Assembly: GCA_036346375.1 (NCBI GenBank)
Contig: CM070508.1
Location: forward strand, 13,634,852-13,698,851
DNA length: 64,000 nucleotides
Reading direction: 5' to 3'
Source of the DNA: Guadua angustifolia
Lineage: Eukaryota; Streptophyta; Magnoliopsida; Poales; Poaceae
Position numbers and translations under genes: made by a program. Each line of letters begins with the position of its first letter. Within the stretch, counting starts at the first letter, position 1. This document shows positions 35,086-46,799 of the stretch, in pieces. The notes beneath the pieces were generated by a model. The model saw only the letters and a program-made list of their open reading frames with translations. It did no database searches and was not told where the DNA came from.

Positions 35086-36085
35086 CAAATTTTTTTAAGA
35101 AAAAACACTAGATAATATCTCGTTAAGTTGAATAGACAACCCTAACCTCACTCAGCAGTGGCAGAATCAATAGACATCGACTTGTCATTCATCCATACGT
35201 GAAAATGAGTGATACCATGATATCGTCCTACAGTCCTACTCTCTACATTGGGGGTAGAGGTGGACGTCGTCTCGCAAAATTTGGTTCGGCCGCCTGGCTC
35301 AAGACGGGCCCATCGTGCTTCAAGCCTAAACTGTGCGGAGCCGCAACAGCCTATTATGCTCGTCATGCCGTGCTGGGTTGGTCCGGCTCATTTATACTAT
35401 TGCTACAGAGGAAATGACCACAAATTGATTTCTTTCTTTATCTATTTAGGATTTCCTTTTTCTCTGGTCGAAACAAAATCCTATTATATTTATTCTTCTC
35501 GATTTTTTTGATTCGATTACTCCTTCCAGTCACATACATGTAGCCATACATTTACTCCTTGATTTGCTCACCCACACATACAACACATGCACGCATTCCC
35601 TTCCTTTTCTCTAGTCTATCCAGAGTTTTCTTCCTTTACTCCTTGATTTGCTCATCCACACATACAACGCAGTGACGCGTCGAGTGTTTGGACAGTATAT
35701 TCGAAAGCACGATCCACCCTATCGGCCGAGCCGCCCATCGCACCAATTGGCGGGCTCGAAGACGGCCGGACAATTATCTTCATGTCGACCGATCTATTTA
35801 AAACAGTTTTATACCAGATCATAGATCGAACTAAATCAGATGTATCTTATACCGATCTAAAATGATCCGATCTAGTGCCCACCACTAGCTGGGGGAGGCC
35901 GGCAATAAATGGAGAAGGTTGAAAACGAAGGAACATGCGAGTCATTGACGCGGTCACGATGCCGTCACGAGCAGTCCTAGTACTACTGTGGGTTAGCGAG
36001 AAAACGTGTATTTGTACGAATGAACGGCGATGGATTAGCTGTATAGCATAGGACAGTAAGCCAACAGATGACTTTAACCAATTTG
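35086..36085. other. Intergenic, no gene seen
   Basis: No supported coding sequence. 'CTCCTTGATTTGCTCA(C/T)CCA' occurs twice (about 35553 and 35639), a local direct repeat. Confidence 0.45.
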
Positions 36086-36480
36086 AGAAATGATGAATGC
36101 CTTAAAGTGTATTTGGTTGGTAGAATGAGATTGAGTAGGATGGAATGCTTATATATCGTTTGGTTCTATTATTTTGAGCGAATAATTTGAGAAATGATGA
36201 ATACGTTAGGGCGTGTTTGGTTGGTAGGATAATGTTGAATGTAATATAATGATTCTGTACTATTTGATTCTATTGTTTTGAGTGAAAGAAATGATTCAAT
36301 ATCTATAGAGAATACTTTTTAAATGTGTATCCCACTATATAGGATAAGATGGTTCTGTTTAATAAACCAAACATATAAATAACTTTTTTTAAACCATCTC
36401 ATACATGTATCACTTGGTATAAATAACCAAAAACACACATAATTGTAGAGGTGATTCAGTGGTCAGTTAAACAGGCACCT
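36086..36480. mobile_element. MITE-like sequence with 'GTGTTTGGTTGG' end, partly duplicated
   Basis: 'TTGAGAAATGATGAAT' followed by 'GT(A/G)TTTGGTTGGTAG' occurs at about 36089-36125 and again at about 36189-36226; the second reads GGGCGTGTTTGGTTGG, a common grass TIR-type start. 'AAACCAAACATATAAAT' near 36363 could be the opposite end. Boundaries and target duplication are not resolved. Confidence 0.4.
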
Positions 36481-38167
36481 GTTGTTCAAGTTTGTACTCA
36501 CACGTTCCTTTTCAGTGGTTGTCCTGAGCTTCGATACTTTGGCCACATACACATTTGACAACTACATTTTTAATTATATGTTAATAAAAACTAATTAAAA
36601 TATAAATAGTATGGCAATATTCTTAACGAAAACTACACGAATCATTTCCATGAAGCGATCTGAATATTCTTGTGTGTAGTGGATGTCAAAATTTTAAACA
36701 GTTAACTGTATGTATTCTAAAAATTGTATTTATTTGAGAACCGAGGGAGTATCTTTTTATTGATTGCATTTATTTGAGAACCGAGGCAGTATTTTTTTTT
36801 TGTCAGCTGTGTTTTGACAGTGAATATGCAATATTGGCACCAGTAGCATTTTCGAACAAACTAAAAGGGTGATAGATAACCTACTCGTTAGAAGTACCTT
36901 GATCCCTGTGTCATCCGACTATAATCAAGTTTTTACAAGGTATGTGAAGGGACTATCCAGAACACGGGAATTTCGTTGAAAGAAAATTGAGCAAAACCAA
37001 CCTATTGATCGATCATCGATCATCTTCACAGACAGGGGTACCAATCCATGTATAAAGTAATACCGGGAGATATCAAAGGTTTAAAAATAAAAACATCAAC
37101 ATGCACATAAGTTTAAAGATAATTTAATAACATGTTCATTTTCAAAGACGGTGAAAACTGTCTCAGAGAAATATGGTAAGGAGAATAAATATAGCCTAAT
37201 AACTTGTGTTCGGACGTTCGAAATTTTCGGATACACTGCAACATTTCTTTTATACGTGTGCAACATTTTCTTTCGACAAACAGTGAAATTTGCTACAATA
37301 ATGGATGTTGTAAACGTTTAAAAAAAATATTGCACGCGTAAAAAAAATATTTCAAAAGATGTTCAATAGAATAAACAGTGATCGAACGTTTAAGTGCTAG
37401 TATCTCCTAAATATAGGGTACCCACGCCACCACGCCCACGCGCCAGACCGACCGGATCCCGGCACTGGCCAATGGCACACACCGCCCAACCCCGGCCCGG
37501 CACCACCCAACTCGGCGGCTCCCGTCAACCGAGAGTTAAACATATCGCGGGCCCCAACCGTGGATCAACCACCCACCGAACGTGCACGATTGCCATTGCA
37601 GCCAGCATCGCACGCGGGCGCCGCGCGGTGGTAAAATACGACGGCACAGGCACAGGCCGGCCTGCACGCGCCTCCCGTCCCACGACGGCAGCCAGTTCTA
37701 CCACCCCCTCGTCGTCCCCCCTCCGCAATCCATATCCCCTCTTCGCTTCGCGTCGTCGCTTCCCTCCACAACTTGGCTTCCCTCCACAACTTGGCCTCGC
37801 CTCCCATCCCACCGGCCTCAGGAGACACCTAAAAACACAGCGGTTTCTCGGAGCAGAAGGCCCTACTTTTAAAGGCGCCGCTCCCATCCCATCCCACCGA
37901 TTCTTCCGGTGCCTCGTCGCCGTGTTTTTAATCATTCCAATAAGCCGGCGGCCGAGCCCCAGGCCAATCATTCCGCCATCGCGAATTCGCGATTCCATCA
38001 CACCACGCTCTCTCCCTTTCCCTCTCTTCTTCCGCTGCTCTTCCTTCTCTTCTCCCCCTCCGGGTTCGGACGGCGAGGAGACTCGTCGCTTCTTGGCCTG
38101 CCCGAGCGAGCTGAGCCCCGAGAACGAGCTTAGGGGATTTGGTCGTGTTCTTGCGGTTGATGATGTC
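36481..38167. other. AT-rich intergenic DNA, then GC-rich promoter/5' UTR of GC1
   Basis: 36481-37390 has no gene; 'TATTTATTTGAGAACCGAGG' occurs twice (about 36728 and 36767) as Stowaway-end-like debris. From about 37420 the sequence becomes GC-rich and should hold the promoter and leader of the GC1 gene, with a duplicated 'CCCTCCACAACTTGGC' at about 37762 and 37780. The long open frames here (311 aa plus, 226 aa minus) are composition-driven. Confidence 0.45.
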
Positions 38168-41100
38168 ATGTGGCCCCTCTGCTTCATCTCCGACAAGCTG
38201 TTCAAGGTGGCGGGGGACGGCGGCGAGGGGCCGGATTCGCCTCCTCCTCCTGACGGGCAGATTCCTCTATCACGCCGATCTTATTGCGTGGATGTCAGTT
38301 TTTCCTCTTCTATTTGTTTCCCTCTTTAGCGCCCAATTATTGCCTCATTCTGCGTTTCTGTATATATGCAGCAATTGTTGCCTCACTGTGCGGTTCTGTT
38401 TACACTTGTAGCGTTCGTTGTCTTCACTGTGCGTTTCTGTCGTTATGTCAGTTTTGTTTGACATTTGGGTTTGTTTGCTGATGATGCTAGGTTCCGCATG
38501 TGCAGCAGGCCTTCACCTGGGACTGCGGCCTCGCTTGCGTGCTCATGGTGCTGAGGACGCTGGGGATTGATTGCTGTGACGGTATTGCCGATCTCGAGAA
38601 GCTCTGCCGCACCACAAGGTTTCTCTATAGGAGTGGAAAATTTGAATTTTATAAGTAAGATCAGCTGTTGCACTAGCAGTAGTAGCAGTAGCGAAGAAAT
38701 GGGTGTGCTACGCAGTTATCAATTTAGGTATCATGGCACAGTTATTTAGTTTGATTTGATTCTAAACATGCTCCATTTAAAAGGCTAAGCACAAAACTAA
38801 ACATAGCTGCTGGATTGCCTGTGGAATATATGATCTAAAAAATGGAGTAATCATAGAGTCACAGTTTATAAGGACAGGCAGATATCACAGGGTTTTGGTT
38901 CATTTACATCAGGAAGGGCAAAGGAATCCTGAAAAATGCGAAACACTGTTAACTATGTAAGTTGTAGGCTGCCAAGCGAGTCACAAATATTATTATTTTT
39001 TGACAGAAAAAATAGCCTAATGATGCATATGTTGTTTTAAAATAACTAGCATACTTAAATAACTGGATTGATAATCAGACCCACATTTCAAAGATGGAAA
39101 CCACATTTCAATATTCTGCTGTCATATAGCAGATCATGTGGCTGCTTTGGTTTGATAGGATTTGCTCTCGCTAATGTATAACACGATTATAGGAGCTGTA
39201 TGATTATTGTATTGGATGTTATTTTGGAGACATAATTGGCTTTATTGCTGCACGGAGCATGGAATTTATTAACAACCTTAGTCATGTCAACTCTAAAAAT
39301 ATGCAAAACAGTAGTGGACAGTGGTTATTGAGCGATTCCAACCGTACTTCCTTTCTAATAAGTTCACTTGTCCACAATGTTGCAAAACAGTAGTGGACAG
39401 TGGTTATTAAGCGATTTGTCAACTCTAAAAATATGCAAAACAGTAGTGGACAGTGGTTATTGAGCGATTCCAACCGTACTTCCTTTCTAATAAGTTCACT
39501 TGTCCACAATGTTGCAAAACAGTAGTGGACAGTGGTTATTAAGCGATTCCAACCGTACTTCCTTTCTAATAAGTTCACTCATCCACAATGTTGCCATAAA
39601 TTCATGATTTATGCTGTGAATTTATTGAAGTTATTATTTAAATTTTCTCAGATTTCAACCTGTGGAAAGAATGTTAATGGGATGATGTACTAACACTCTT
39701 TATTTTTGCAGCATTTGGACAGTTGACTTGGCATATTTGTTGCACAAGTTTTCAGTTAGTTTTTCTTTCTTTACTGTGACTCTTGGAGCAAATCCGCAAT
39801 ATTCTGCTGAAACCTTTTATAGGGTATGCATTATGACCTACTGCTCGTACTGAATCTTCTAAAGTTCACTGTAGTAATGTTTTCAAAATGATTGATGTTG
39901 ATAGGAGCAACTGCAAGAAGACATTGATCGTGTGGATGAGCTATTTGGAAAAGCGCTTGATGCTGGAATTAGTATTCAAGTATGCTCTCAACACCTAGCT
40001 TCATGAAAATTATCATAAACTGCAAGAAGATGTCTCATGTACTTCTCACATTGGTTTTTAAGTTTTTGCAATTTATGATTTTTCTCAGTGCAGATCCATC
40101 AGTGCATATGATATCGCGTTTCTACTGTTATCTGGGCACTGTATTGCTATTGCGCTAGTGGACAAAACAAAGTTAAAGTAAGGGGATTTTTGTTGTTGCT
40201 GCTGTTGATGCTGTTGATACTGCGATGAAATGAACCTCATTCTAGTTTTACTTTTACTCATAAACATCACTTTTTTTTTGCTTGGCATTTGGAATCAGCA
40301 ATGGGGCATGATATTTTACATACGCAAATTATGCTATAAGAAGTATTCTGGGTAGACAAATTTACTCTATTTGTGCTTAAAAATGACTTGAACATTTAAG
40401 TATTGATTCATGGACTCAACCTAATTTCTGGTGTAACTTAAATGTCCCGTGTTCATTTGATTAATGAATAACGGGTGACTGTTAGCTTATTATTATCTTG
40501 CAACAGCGTCCCAAGTTCTTTTCACTAATGGTCAACAGGTGACTGTTAGCTTATTATTTTTTGGAATAGCATCATGTTATGTAGCCATAATGGTGATCAA
40601 GCAGTTGAACAATGTAAATTTACGGTTGGTACTACTTTTGTTTCCAATTTACTTGGGAACTAGGTGGAGTATACCGGAGCAGACTATAGTTTGTCCTTGA
40701 AAATGGTTTAGGGTGAATATACTTTTCTCTGTGATGATAATGGTAAAGCCTTTATCCATGCGTGTACATATTTCCTTTTCAAAAAATAAAACAATTTACT
40801 GCTTCATTTTTCATTTTTGAAGCGCAAAATTCTGGGAAGTCCAACTGAGAAAATAAGTGGTCCTACATTATTTGAAACAGACAATGACAGAATGTAATAA
40901 TAACTGGATTTTGGGATGCAGTTCCTCTTGGATGAGTGATGTACATGATGTGCAACAGTTCAACGAGGAGTCAGATTACATGGGTGAGTCGTTCTATGCA
41001 CCTCTTTTGGAACCTTTACTCTGTCTTTCAAAAAGGAGTTATTTCCGTGTGTTTTTTGGAACGAGAACCAAGTCGTAGTGTCATGTATTTTGGTGTTCAT

Positions 41101-42698
41101 GGTTTTCATAGTTTGCTTATCTAATTTACAAACACTACAGTTTTTTTTATATAGTCATGTTGTAGCAATGCAGAACTCCTGCTGATCAGATGCAAGTATT
41201 CAACTTCAGTAGTTTAATTCGTGTTAATATGTATTTATGCAGCAAAAAAGAAACTAAATTTGTGCTTACCATGATGTAACTTCACATACCAATATATCGT
41301 TACCTTATGTATGCCAATTGGATGCTCAAATCTCTTCTTCTTTCCCCTGGTAAAGTATGGAGCTCAAATTTCTTTATTAAGCTCCTTGCATTCCTATGTT
41401 CCTGCACAACTGTAAGCATCAAGGAAAAGTGCTTCTAAGGCTTGAAAGCAAAGACAAAGTCACTCCAGATAGAAGACCGTGAGCTTATTAGTATGGGAGG
41501 CTGCTGCAGTTGTAGAGCTTGCTTTTTGTGGCTTTTGACTACCCTAGTACACATTCTTGAACTGCTCAGGTTTAATAGGCTATATATTTGGTAGCTGACT
41601 TGGTTGATAGGGTGGCTTTTAGTACCTCATCAAAAGCATGTAATGCAACCAATATTTATTCTGTTTCCTGTAACTATGAATTTACTAGTTCCTGTAAATG
41701 TTCCCAGTGAGTAATGATCCCTTTTGCAGGGCATTATGTTGTATTATGTGGATATGATGCCGATGCTTGCGAATTTGAGATAAGGGATCCTGCCAGTTCT
41801 AGGTACCTAATATTGACCTTGTGATCTGAGCTCTTCAATGATATGATTTTGCAGCTTTCACAAATGAATGTTGGAATGAATCCATCTATGTGCTTCATAA
41901 GTTTGGATATTACTTGTTTTCTTCTGCATAGCTATATAATTAATATGCTAAGTATCAAGTATGTAAATAGTTAATAAGCTCCGTAGAACTGGCTTCATAC
42001 TGACTCGGGATACAAAACTACATGTGGCTTCATTAGCTGTCTTGCAAGTTGCGACAACCAAAAGTTTGTATAAATTGAGAGGCTCCACCTTCTGCTATGA
42101 TCTGATACTTAATGGTAGCCTCCAGTATGAGTATGTTATCAGAAAACAGTGGCAAAACTTGAATCAGAAACCTAAGGCTGTACTTTTTTTCACTAGAACT
42201 TTATGTGCATGTCTCCATGTATCTTTTTATGAAATTTCCTTCAATTCAGCTATTTGTTGATTTTTTCAGAAAGCGCGAGAGGGTGCCAATGAAGAGCTTT
42301 GATGAGGCCCGCAAATCCTTTGGGACCGATGAGGATATTCTGTTGGTAGGAGTTGTATATGTTCTTTACCTTCAGTTTTCAGCCTTTTTGCAATGCTCCA
42401 TGCTTTGAATTTTCCCTATTTGAGTCTGATAGTTCATGCTTGCATACTTCATGTGTCTCCTAAGGGAGAATAAGACAATTACGTATGCCTGACTTTTGAG
42501 TTTGCTCCATCTTAAGTTGCTGCTCATGTGAATCTAACCATTCTCCATATGTGCTCATTTGATACAGAAGCTTACCAGCTCAAGGAAAACTTGCTTTCAG
42601 CACTAACTGGTGGTATTCCATACAATTTGTTGCAGGTCTCCCTAAATGGCAAGAACGGAATGAGGCTCTCGCGTAAGCTCCTGGTCGGCTCTATGTAA
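38168..42698 (+). CDS. GC1: Guanylyl cyclase 1-like (GUCD1 family) protein, 9 exons, 267 aa
   Basis: Exons: 38168-38293, 38491-38618, 39712-39823, 39905-39979, 40089-40177, 40922-40983, 41730-41802, 42270-42345, 42636-42698. Introns are GT-AG, phases close, total 804 nt. It starts MWPLCFISDKLFKVAG, as in the Arabidopsis family, and continues 'VPHVQQAFTWDCGLACVLMV', 'CRSISAYDIAFLLLSGHCIA', 'DYMGHYVVLCGYDADACEF', 'KSFDEARKSFGTDEDILLVS', ending 'RLSRKLLVGSM'. The family (Guanylate_cyc_2) includes Arabidopsis GC1, reported to make cGMP, and animal GUCD1. The 'WDCGLAC' and 'GHYVVLCGYD' motifs resemble the Cys and His blocks of C39-type papain-fold peptidases, so enzymatic activity should be treated with caution. 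No lesion is seen. Intron 2 carries tandem repeats. I chose the ATG at 38168 because the family N-terminus begins MWP; the open frame extends upstream without family similarity. Confidence 0.93.
39285..39600 (+). repeat. Composite tandem repeat in GC1 intron 2
   Basis: 'GCAAAACAGTAGTGGACAG' starts at about 39303, 39382, 39434 and 39513, spacings 79, 52 and 79 bp, so the higher-order unit is 131 bp. Units contain 'AACCGTACTTCCTTTCTAAT' and 'AAGTTCACTTGTCCACAATG'. A 98-aa minus-strand frame across it only reflects the repetition. Confidence 0.85.
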
Positions 42699-43337
42699 CT
42701 GCTCTCCAGCCTCCCGGTTCCTTGTGTATAAGCTGTACATGCCCCTGTAGTTATGATCAGATAGGAACAGTGTGCTAGTGAAGGTAGAGCACCCGGTAAG
42801 GTTCATTAATCATTAGCCCATGGCTCATCACCCTGAAGCTGCAAAGCCCGCAGCAGCAACACTGCTCGGCAAGAACTGCTTCTGTAACGAGCAGAAGTTA
42901 TACGATCATAGCTGGACGGAGATGTAACATATGTACAGATCCTCGAATGAATTGTGGCCTTGTTTATCTTACTTATTCCTTAAATCCTTCTGCTGAAAAT
43001 CATACAGCTTAACGCTTGTGCATCATCTGCCTTCGATCCCTGCTCTGTTAGATACCTGAACCATGAACTTTTAGAAGCTCAAGCGGTTGGAATGGCCAGC
43101 TGCAAAATTGCTGTTTGGTGTACCCTGCAACGCCGGCTGGCGTCGCTGTCGTCGGCTCGGCGGGATCTGAATCTCACCATCGTGATTTGAGCTCGCGTTG
43201 GCCGAGCGGTCGTCAGTGTTTGGTTGCACGTTGCAGACTCGCACCAACCGCACCTGACTGCAGGTTTGCTTTCTGGCGGTTGGATTTGGGGAAAACAATT
43301 AGGTAGTGGTGAAATGGAAACAACCATCTCATTGCAC
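42699..43337. other. GC1 3' UTR and downstream DNA
   Basis: 42699 to about 42960 looks like 3' UTR. 43070-43330 has short open frames on both strands with no family signature. Nothing else is recognised. Confidence 0.4.
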
Positions 43338-43348
43338 CGGTTAGAATT

Positions 43349-43610
43349 GATTTTTTAATAATACATTTTAAAAATAATTTTACAAAAATAATACTTCAAA
43401 AAAGTTACAAAAAAATATATATACCGTTATTTCAATTGACGACCGAAGCTTTTACCGCCAATTGAATTGGTGGTAGATGTCTGTTTTGTTACAAATTAAA
43501 CTGGCCTTCGGCAACAAAAGCTCTGTCGCCAATTAGAGATATATTTATGTAATTTTTTTTGGAGTATTATTGTTGTAAATTAGTTAAAAATGTATTATTT
43601 TAAACAAAAT
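43349..43610. mobile_element. Mutator-like MITE with 11-bp direct repeats
   Basis: CGGTTAGAATT occurs at 43338-43348 and 43611-43621, flanking 262 bp. Ends are inverted and A/T-rich: left GATTTTTTAATAATACATTT, right reading ATTTTGTTTAAAATAATACA on the minus strand. A 9-11 bp duplication is the Mutator pattern. The interior carries the palindrome-like 'CCGCCAATTGAATTGG'. Confidence 0.65.
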
Positions 43611-43621
43611 CGGTTAGAATT

Positions 43622-45230
43622 AATATGCCCAACACGTAACACACCGTGCGAAGTACATCCGATCGTTTGTCGCTCAGTAGGTACAGTGTTAGTCATCACA
43701 TGACTCAGTAGAATCAGTTCACTTTGCCATGCTGCTATACCTGTTTGTACACCCGCGGCTGTCCAATCCATGGAAGACCTGAAAATACTACCATCGAAGT
43801 TTAACGCGAACAGGTAGGTTTCATACTCCAAATAGAGGTTTTTAGTTGCTATCGAATGTAGCGTAACGGCATCTCTAATCTCCTCAGCTGTGATTACGAT
43901 AACGTGATGGGAGTAATACCGAATGCTTTTCAGGTCTCTGCCTCCTGGTTGCTGCTTCAGTAAGGGAGGTGGTTTTCGTGAGCAGCTCCGACTCGACGAT
44001 TCACTCACCTAATGCAGACGCGCGGCTCAATTTCTCCGGAGTTGCAACCGCAAAGGAAACCGACGTAACGGAACACCCCCAGATTGCTCGGATTAGAGAC
44101 AAGGACGTGACTCGTGAGCTCAGGAGAAGACTGAGCTCTTCTAGCACCTCCTGTCGTTTTTTTAATCTCTAGCACCCACACATTTTCAGATTTTGCCCTT
44201 CGCACCACGAAAGGCGCTCCCGTGCTCGGTGAGCGCAGGAGCCGGCTAGCCACATCAGTGAGCAGATGAGTGTGGGACTAACTGCTTCTACGCCCAAACA
44301 GCACGGGAGGAGGCGCCTTGCTATCGTCGTAGGAGCTCCGACAGTCTTTTATAGTAAGGGAGCGTGAAAGGTAACTCATATCACCTTTTGGCATTTAGTG
44401 TTATATCTGCAAATGTGTTTACGGAGAGATTAAGTTTTAAAAAAAACGAGATAGAAGATGCTAGAACGTAGACGATTTCAGCTCAAGCGACCGTGCTGGA
44501 TCGGTTCAGCCGGCTGCGATTGCGCATTCAGCTTAACGAACGTGTCAGCGCATGAATGGAAACCAAAGACTTGAATTGCACTTCAGAAGTAGGGTAAAGT
44601 GATGAAAAAGCTGGGCAGATTATCGATTTTCTTAACTGCTAGTTGATTCATCTTGGTGCCAAACGTAATAGGGAAGCGACAAGGACGTTTATCTTGGATT
44701 TTTCTCAATTATCTCTTGATTAAGCAAGCAGTCTCCAAGTGAGCTGCTGCTACAACAGAGCGAATCGTTGTGAAAGGGTAACTTGTCTCTTCGAGATGTC
44801 AGGTTCAACGTACCAGCTTTCACATGTCGGGGCACTACCGCACGCACAAGAAAAGCACCAACTTTCGAGTCAGGATGTGCTCTCAGACAAACAAAAGAGA
44901 ACGAAGCTTTCGAGCAGGCCGTTCATTTCTCCGACAGGTCAGGTAGCCTCTCGGCTAGTCCTAACCCAATCCGAGTCACAGCGTCCTCCGACCTTACATT
45001 GAGCTAGTGGTTACAAATCGACCCAAAATCAGTAACTGGGAAAAGCAAAATCAGTAGGCTCCTGGTTTCTCACCCTTTAAAGCAAAAGCTGAAAGGAGAC
45101 TAATGGCATGAAGTAGTCATATGTAGGAGTATTTGCAGGAGGTAACGTCGGGGTTAAGCGCCACAGAAACCCACTTTCCTCTTGCCTTTCTTAATTTCTT
45201 CCTCCAAGTGATGATGGCTGGGTCACGCGC
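43622..45230. other. Unassigned, no supported gene
   Basis: A 137-aa minus-strand open frame (43595-44008) starting MSESSSRSCSRKPPPLLKQQ has no recognisable domain and runs into the MITE, so I do not call it a gene. Other frames are shorter still. Confidence 0.4.
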
Positions 45231-45379
45231 TACGCTGCGTCATACAAAATTTGGTCGCACGACACTGCGTCGTGCGAAATTTATTCCAACGGTTATTTTT
45301 GAAAAAAAAGTCTAAAGACGTAAACATGAATTTGTTTTTTTATCCGGGGTTTTCTAAAAAATGTGCCATCAGTGAATTT

Positions 45380-45730
45380 ACAGCATCACGGGTCCTACTT
45401 GTGCGTTGTGGAACCGCGAGGAGTCGTCGTCGAATCTGCTAAAACGTGGGTTCATTTTTTTATGTAATTTTGGTTTTTTCTTTTTTCTTAAAGAAATGGG
45501 TCGCTAGGAGCCGCCAGTTAATCTGTGGATTGCTAAGAGCCGTCAAAGAATCTGTGAAACCGTGGGTTCCTTTTTTGGGGGGAAACCGTTATGAAAACGT
45601 GGGTTCATTTTTGCGTAATTTCGATTTTCTTGAGTTTTTTTCTTAAAAAATGAGTTGCTAGGATTCATTATCGAATCTGTGGACTGTTAGGAGTCATTGG
45701 CGAATCTACGGAAACACGGGCTCTCTCTCT
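45380..45730 (+). repeat. Diverged direct repeats
   Basis: Variants of 'GCTAGGAGCCGCCAG...AATCTGTG' recur at about 45410, 45500, 45530, 45655 and 45688, twice followed by 'CGTGGGTTCATTTTT' and T-rich stretches. Units are strongly diverged and unevenly spaced. A (CT)n tract lies at 45720-45737. Confidence 0.5.
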
Positions 45731-46799
45731 CTCTCTCTTTGGGGGAAGCAATAAAGGGACATACACGTATTTTTGTTTTTAGGTCCATTTTGCTAATAAA
45801 AGTCTTTTTGGAGTCTAAATGTAATTTCGCTCTTTTTAGATCTATTTTGCTAAAAACCGATGTGAGGACATAAATATAAACCACGAAAGCACCTAAATAT
45901 AATTTTGGTTTTTTCAAATCTATTTTTTAAAAAAACGATGAAAAGACCTGAACATGATTTCAAATTTAAATTTTCAAAGAACCTTTCGGCTCACACGCTG
46001 AGTTGGCGTCGCTGAGCGGCGGGGGTTTCTTTCCCTTTAATATAAAGCAGGTATACATTCGGTGCGTGTCCAGTCGAACTTTCTGCAGGTGACGTAATGT
46101 GATTACGACGAAGCGATATTGACGTGTGTGGTACGTAGTTCATACACATTTGTAAGCTGTTTACGTAGAAGTTGATTATCCGTCCTTCCTCGCAAGGTTA
46201 ACCTTTTGAACGGCAAGTGCATAATACTTAATAGAGTAAAAGTGCCAAAAGACCTTGGGTTTAAAACCTAGCTAGCGCAATTAAAAAATGATGTGACTGT
46301 ATCACTCTTGCGCATAGAATAGTGTTAACATTATTGAATAATGCAGATGATTGCCATATATCAATCCCAATGCCGATCAAGAAAACCTGAATAACAATCA
46401 CAATATATGAACACCAAGAATAATAAAATTAGACTTTCTTCCCTTTACTTATTCAGTTATTCTTTTTTATAATGGGGCCATATTTATACGCAAAACCCCT
46501 CCTAGGTAAATTTAGGATTCGCTCACAAACTCTTGAAGTTAGTTATAACTTAACACTCTCCCTTAGGCGAACACTATGTAATGCATATGCCTCATTAAAG
46601 TTTCCCCTCAAAAACTTAGTGAGAAAAAAGAGATAGAGAAAAGAGTACACCGCTTTCGCATATTGTATCGTACTTGTTGCCTCATTAAAAACCTTCATGT
46701 GAGAAAACTTAAAAAAAAACTCATTAAGAAAAAGGGTGCAAGTTACAATATTTTGTATTAGAGTATCATCTTTAAGATCGTACTAAGGGTTATGATTTA

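Noticed and set aside
37394..38329. 311-aa plus-strand open frame covering the GC1 first exon
   Set aside because: Only the part from the ATG at 38168 matches the family; the upstream part is Pro/Ser/Arg-rich leader translation, and a 226-aa antisense frame overlaps it.
43595..44008. 137-aa minus-strand frame starting MSESSSRSCSRKPPP
   Set aside because: No recognisable domain, it ends inside the Mutator-like MITE flank, and there is no supporting exon structure.
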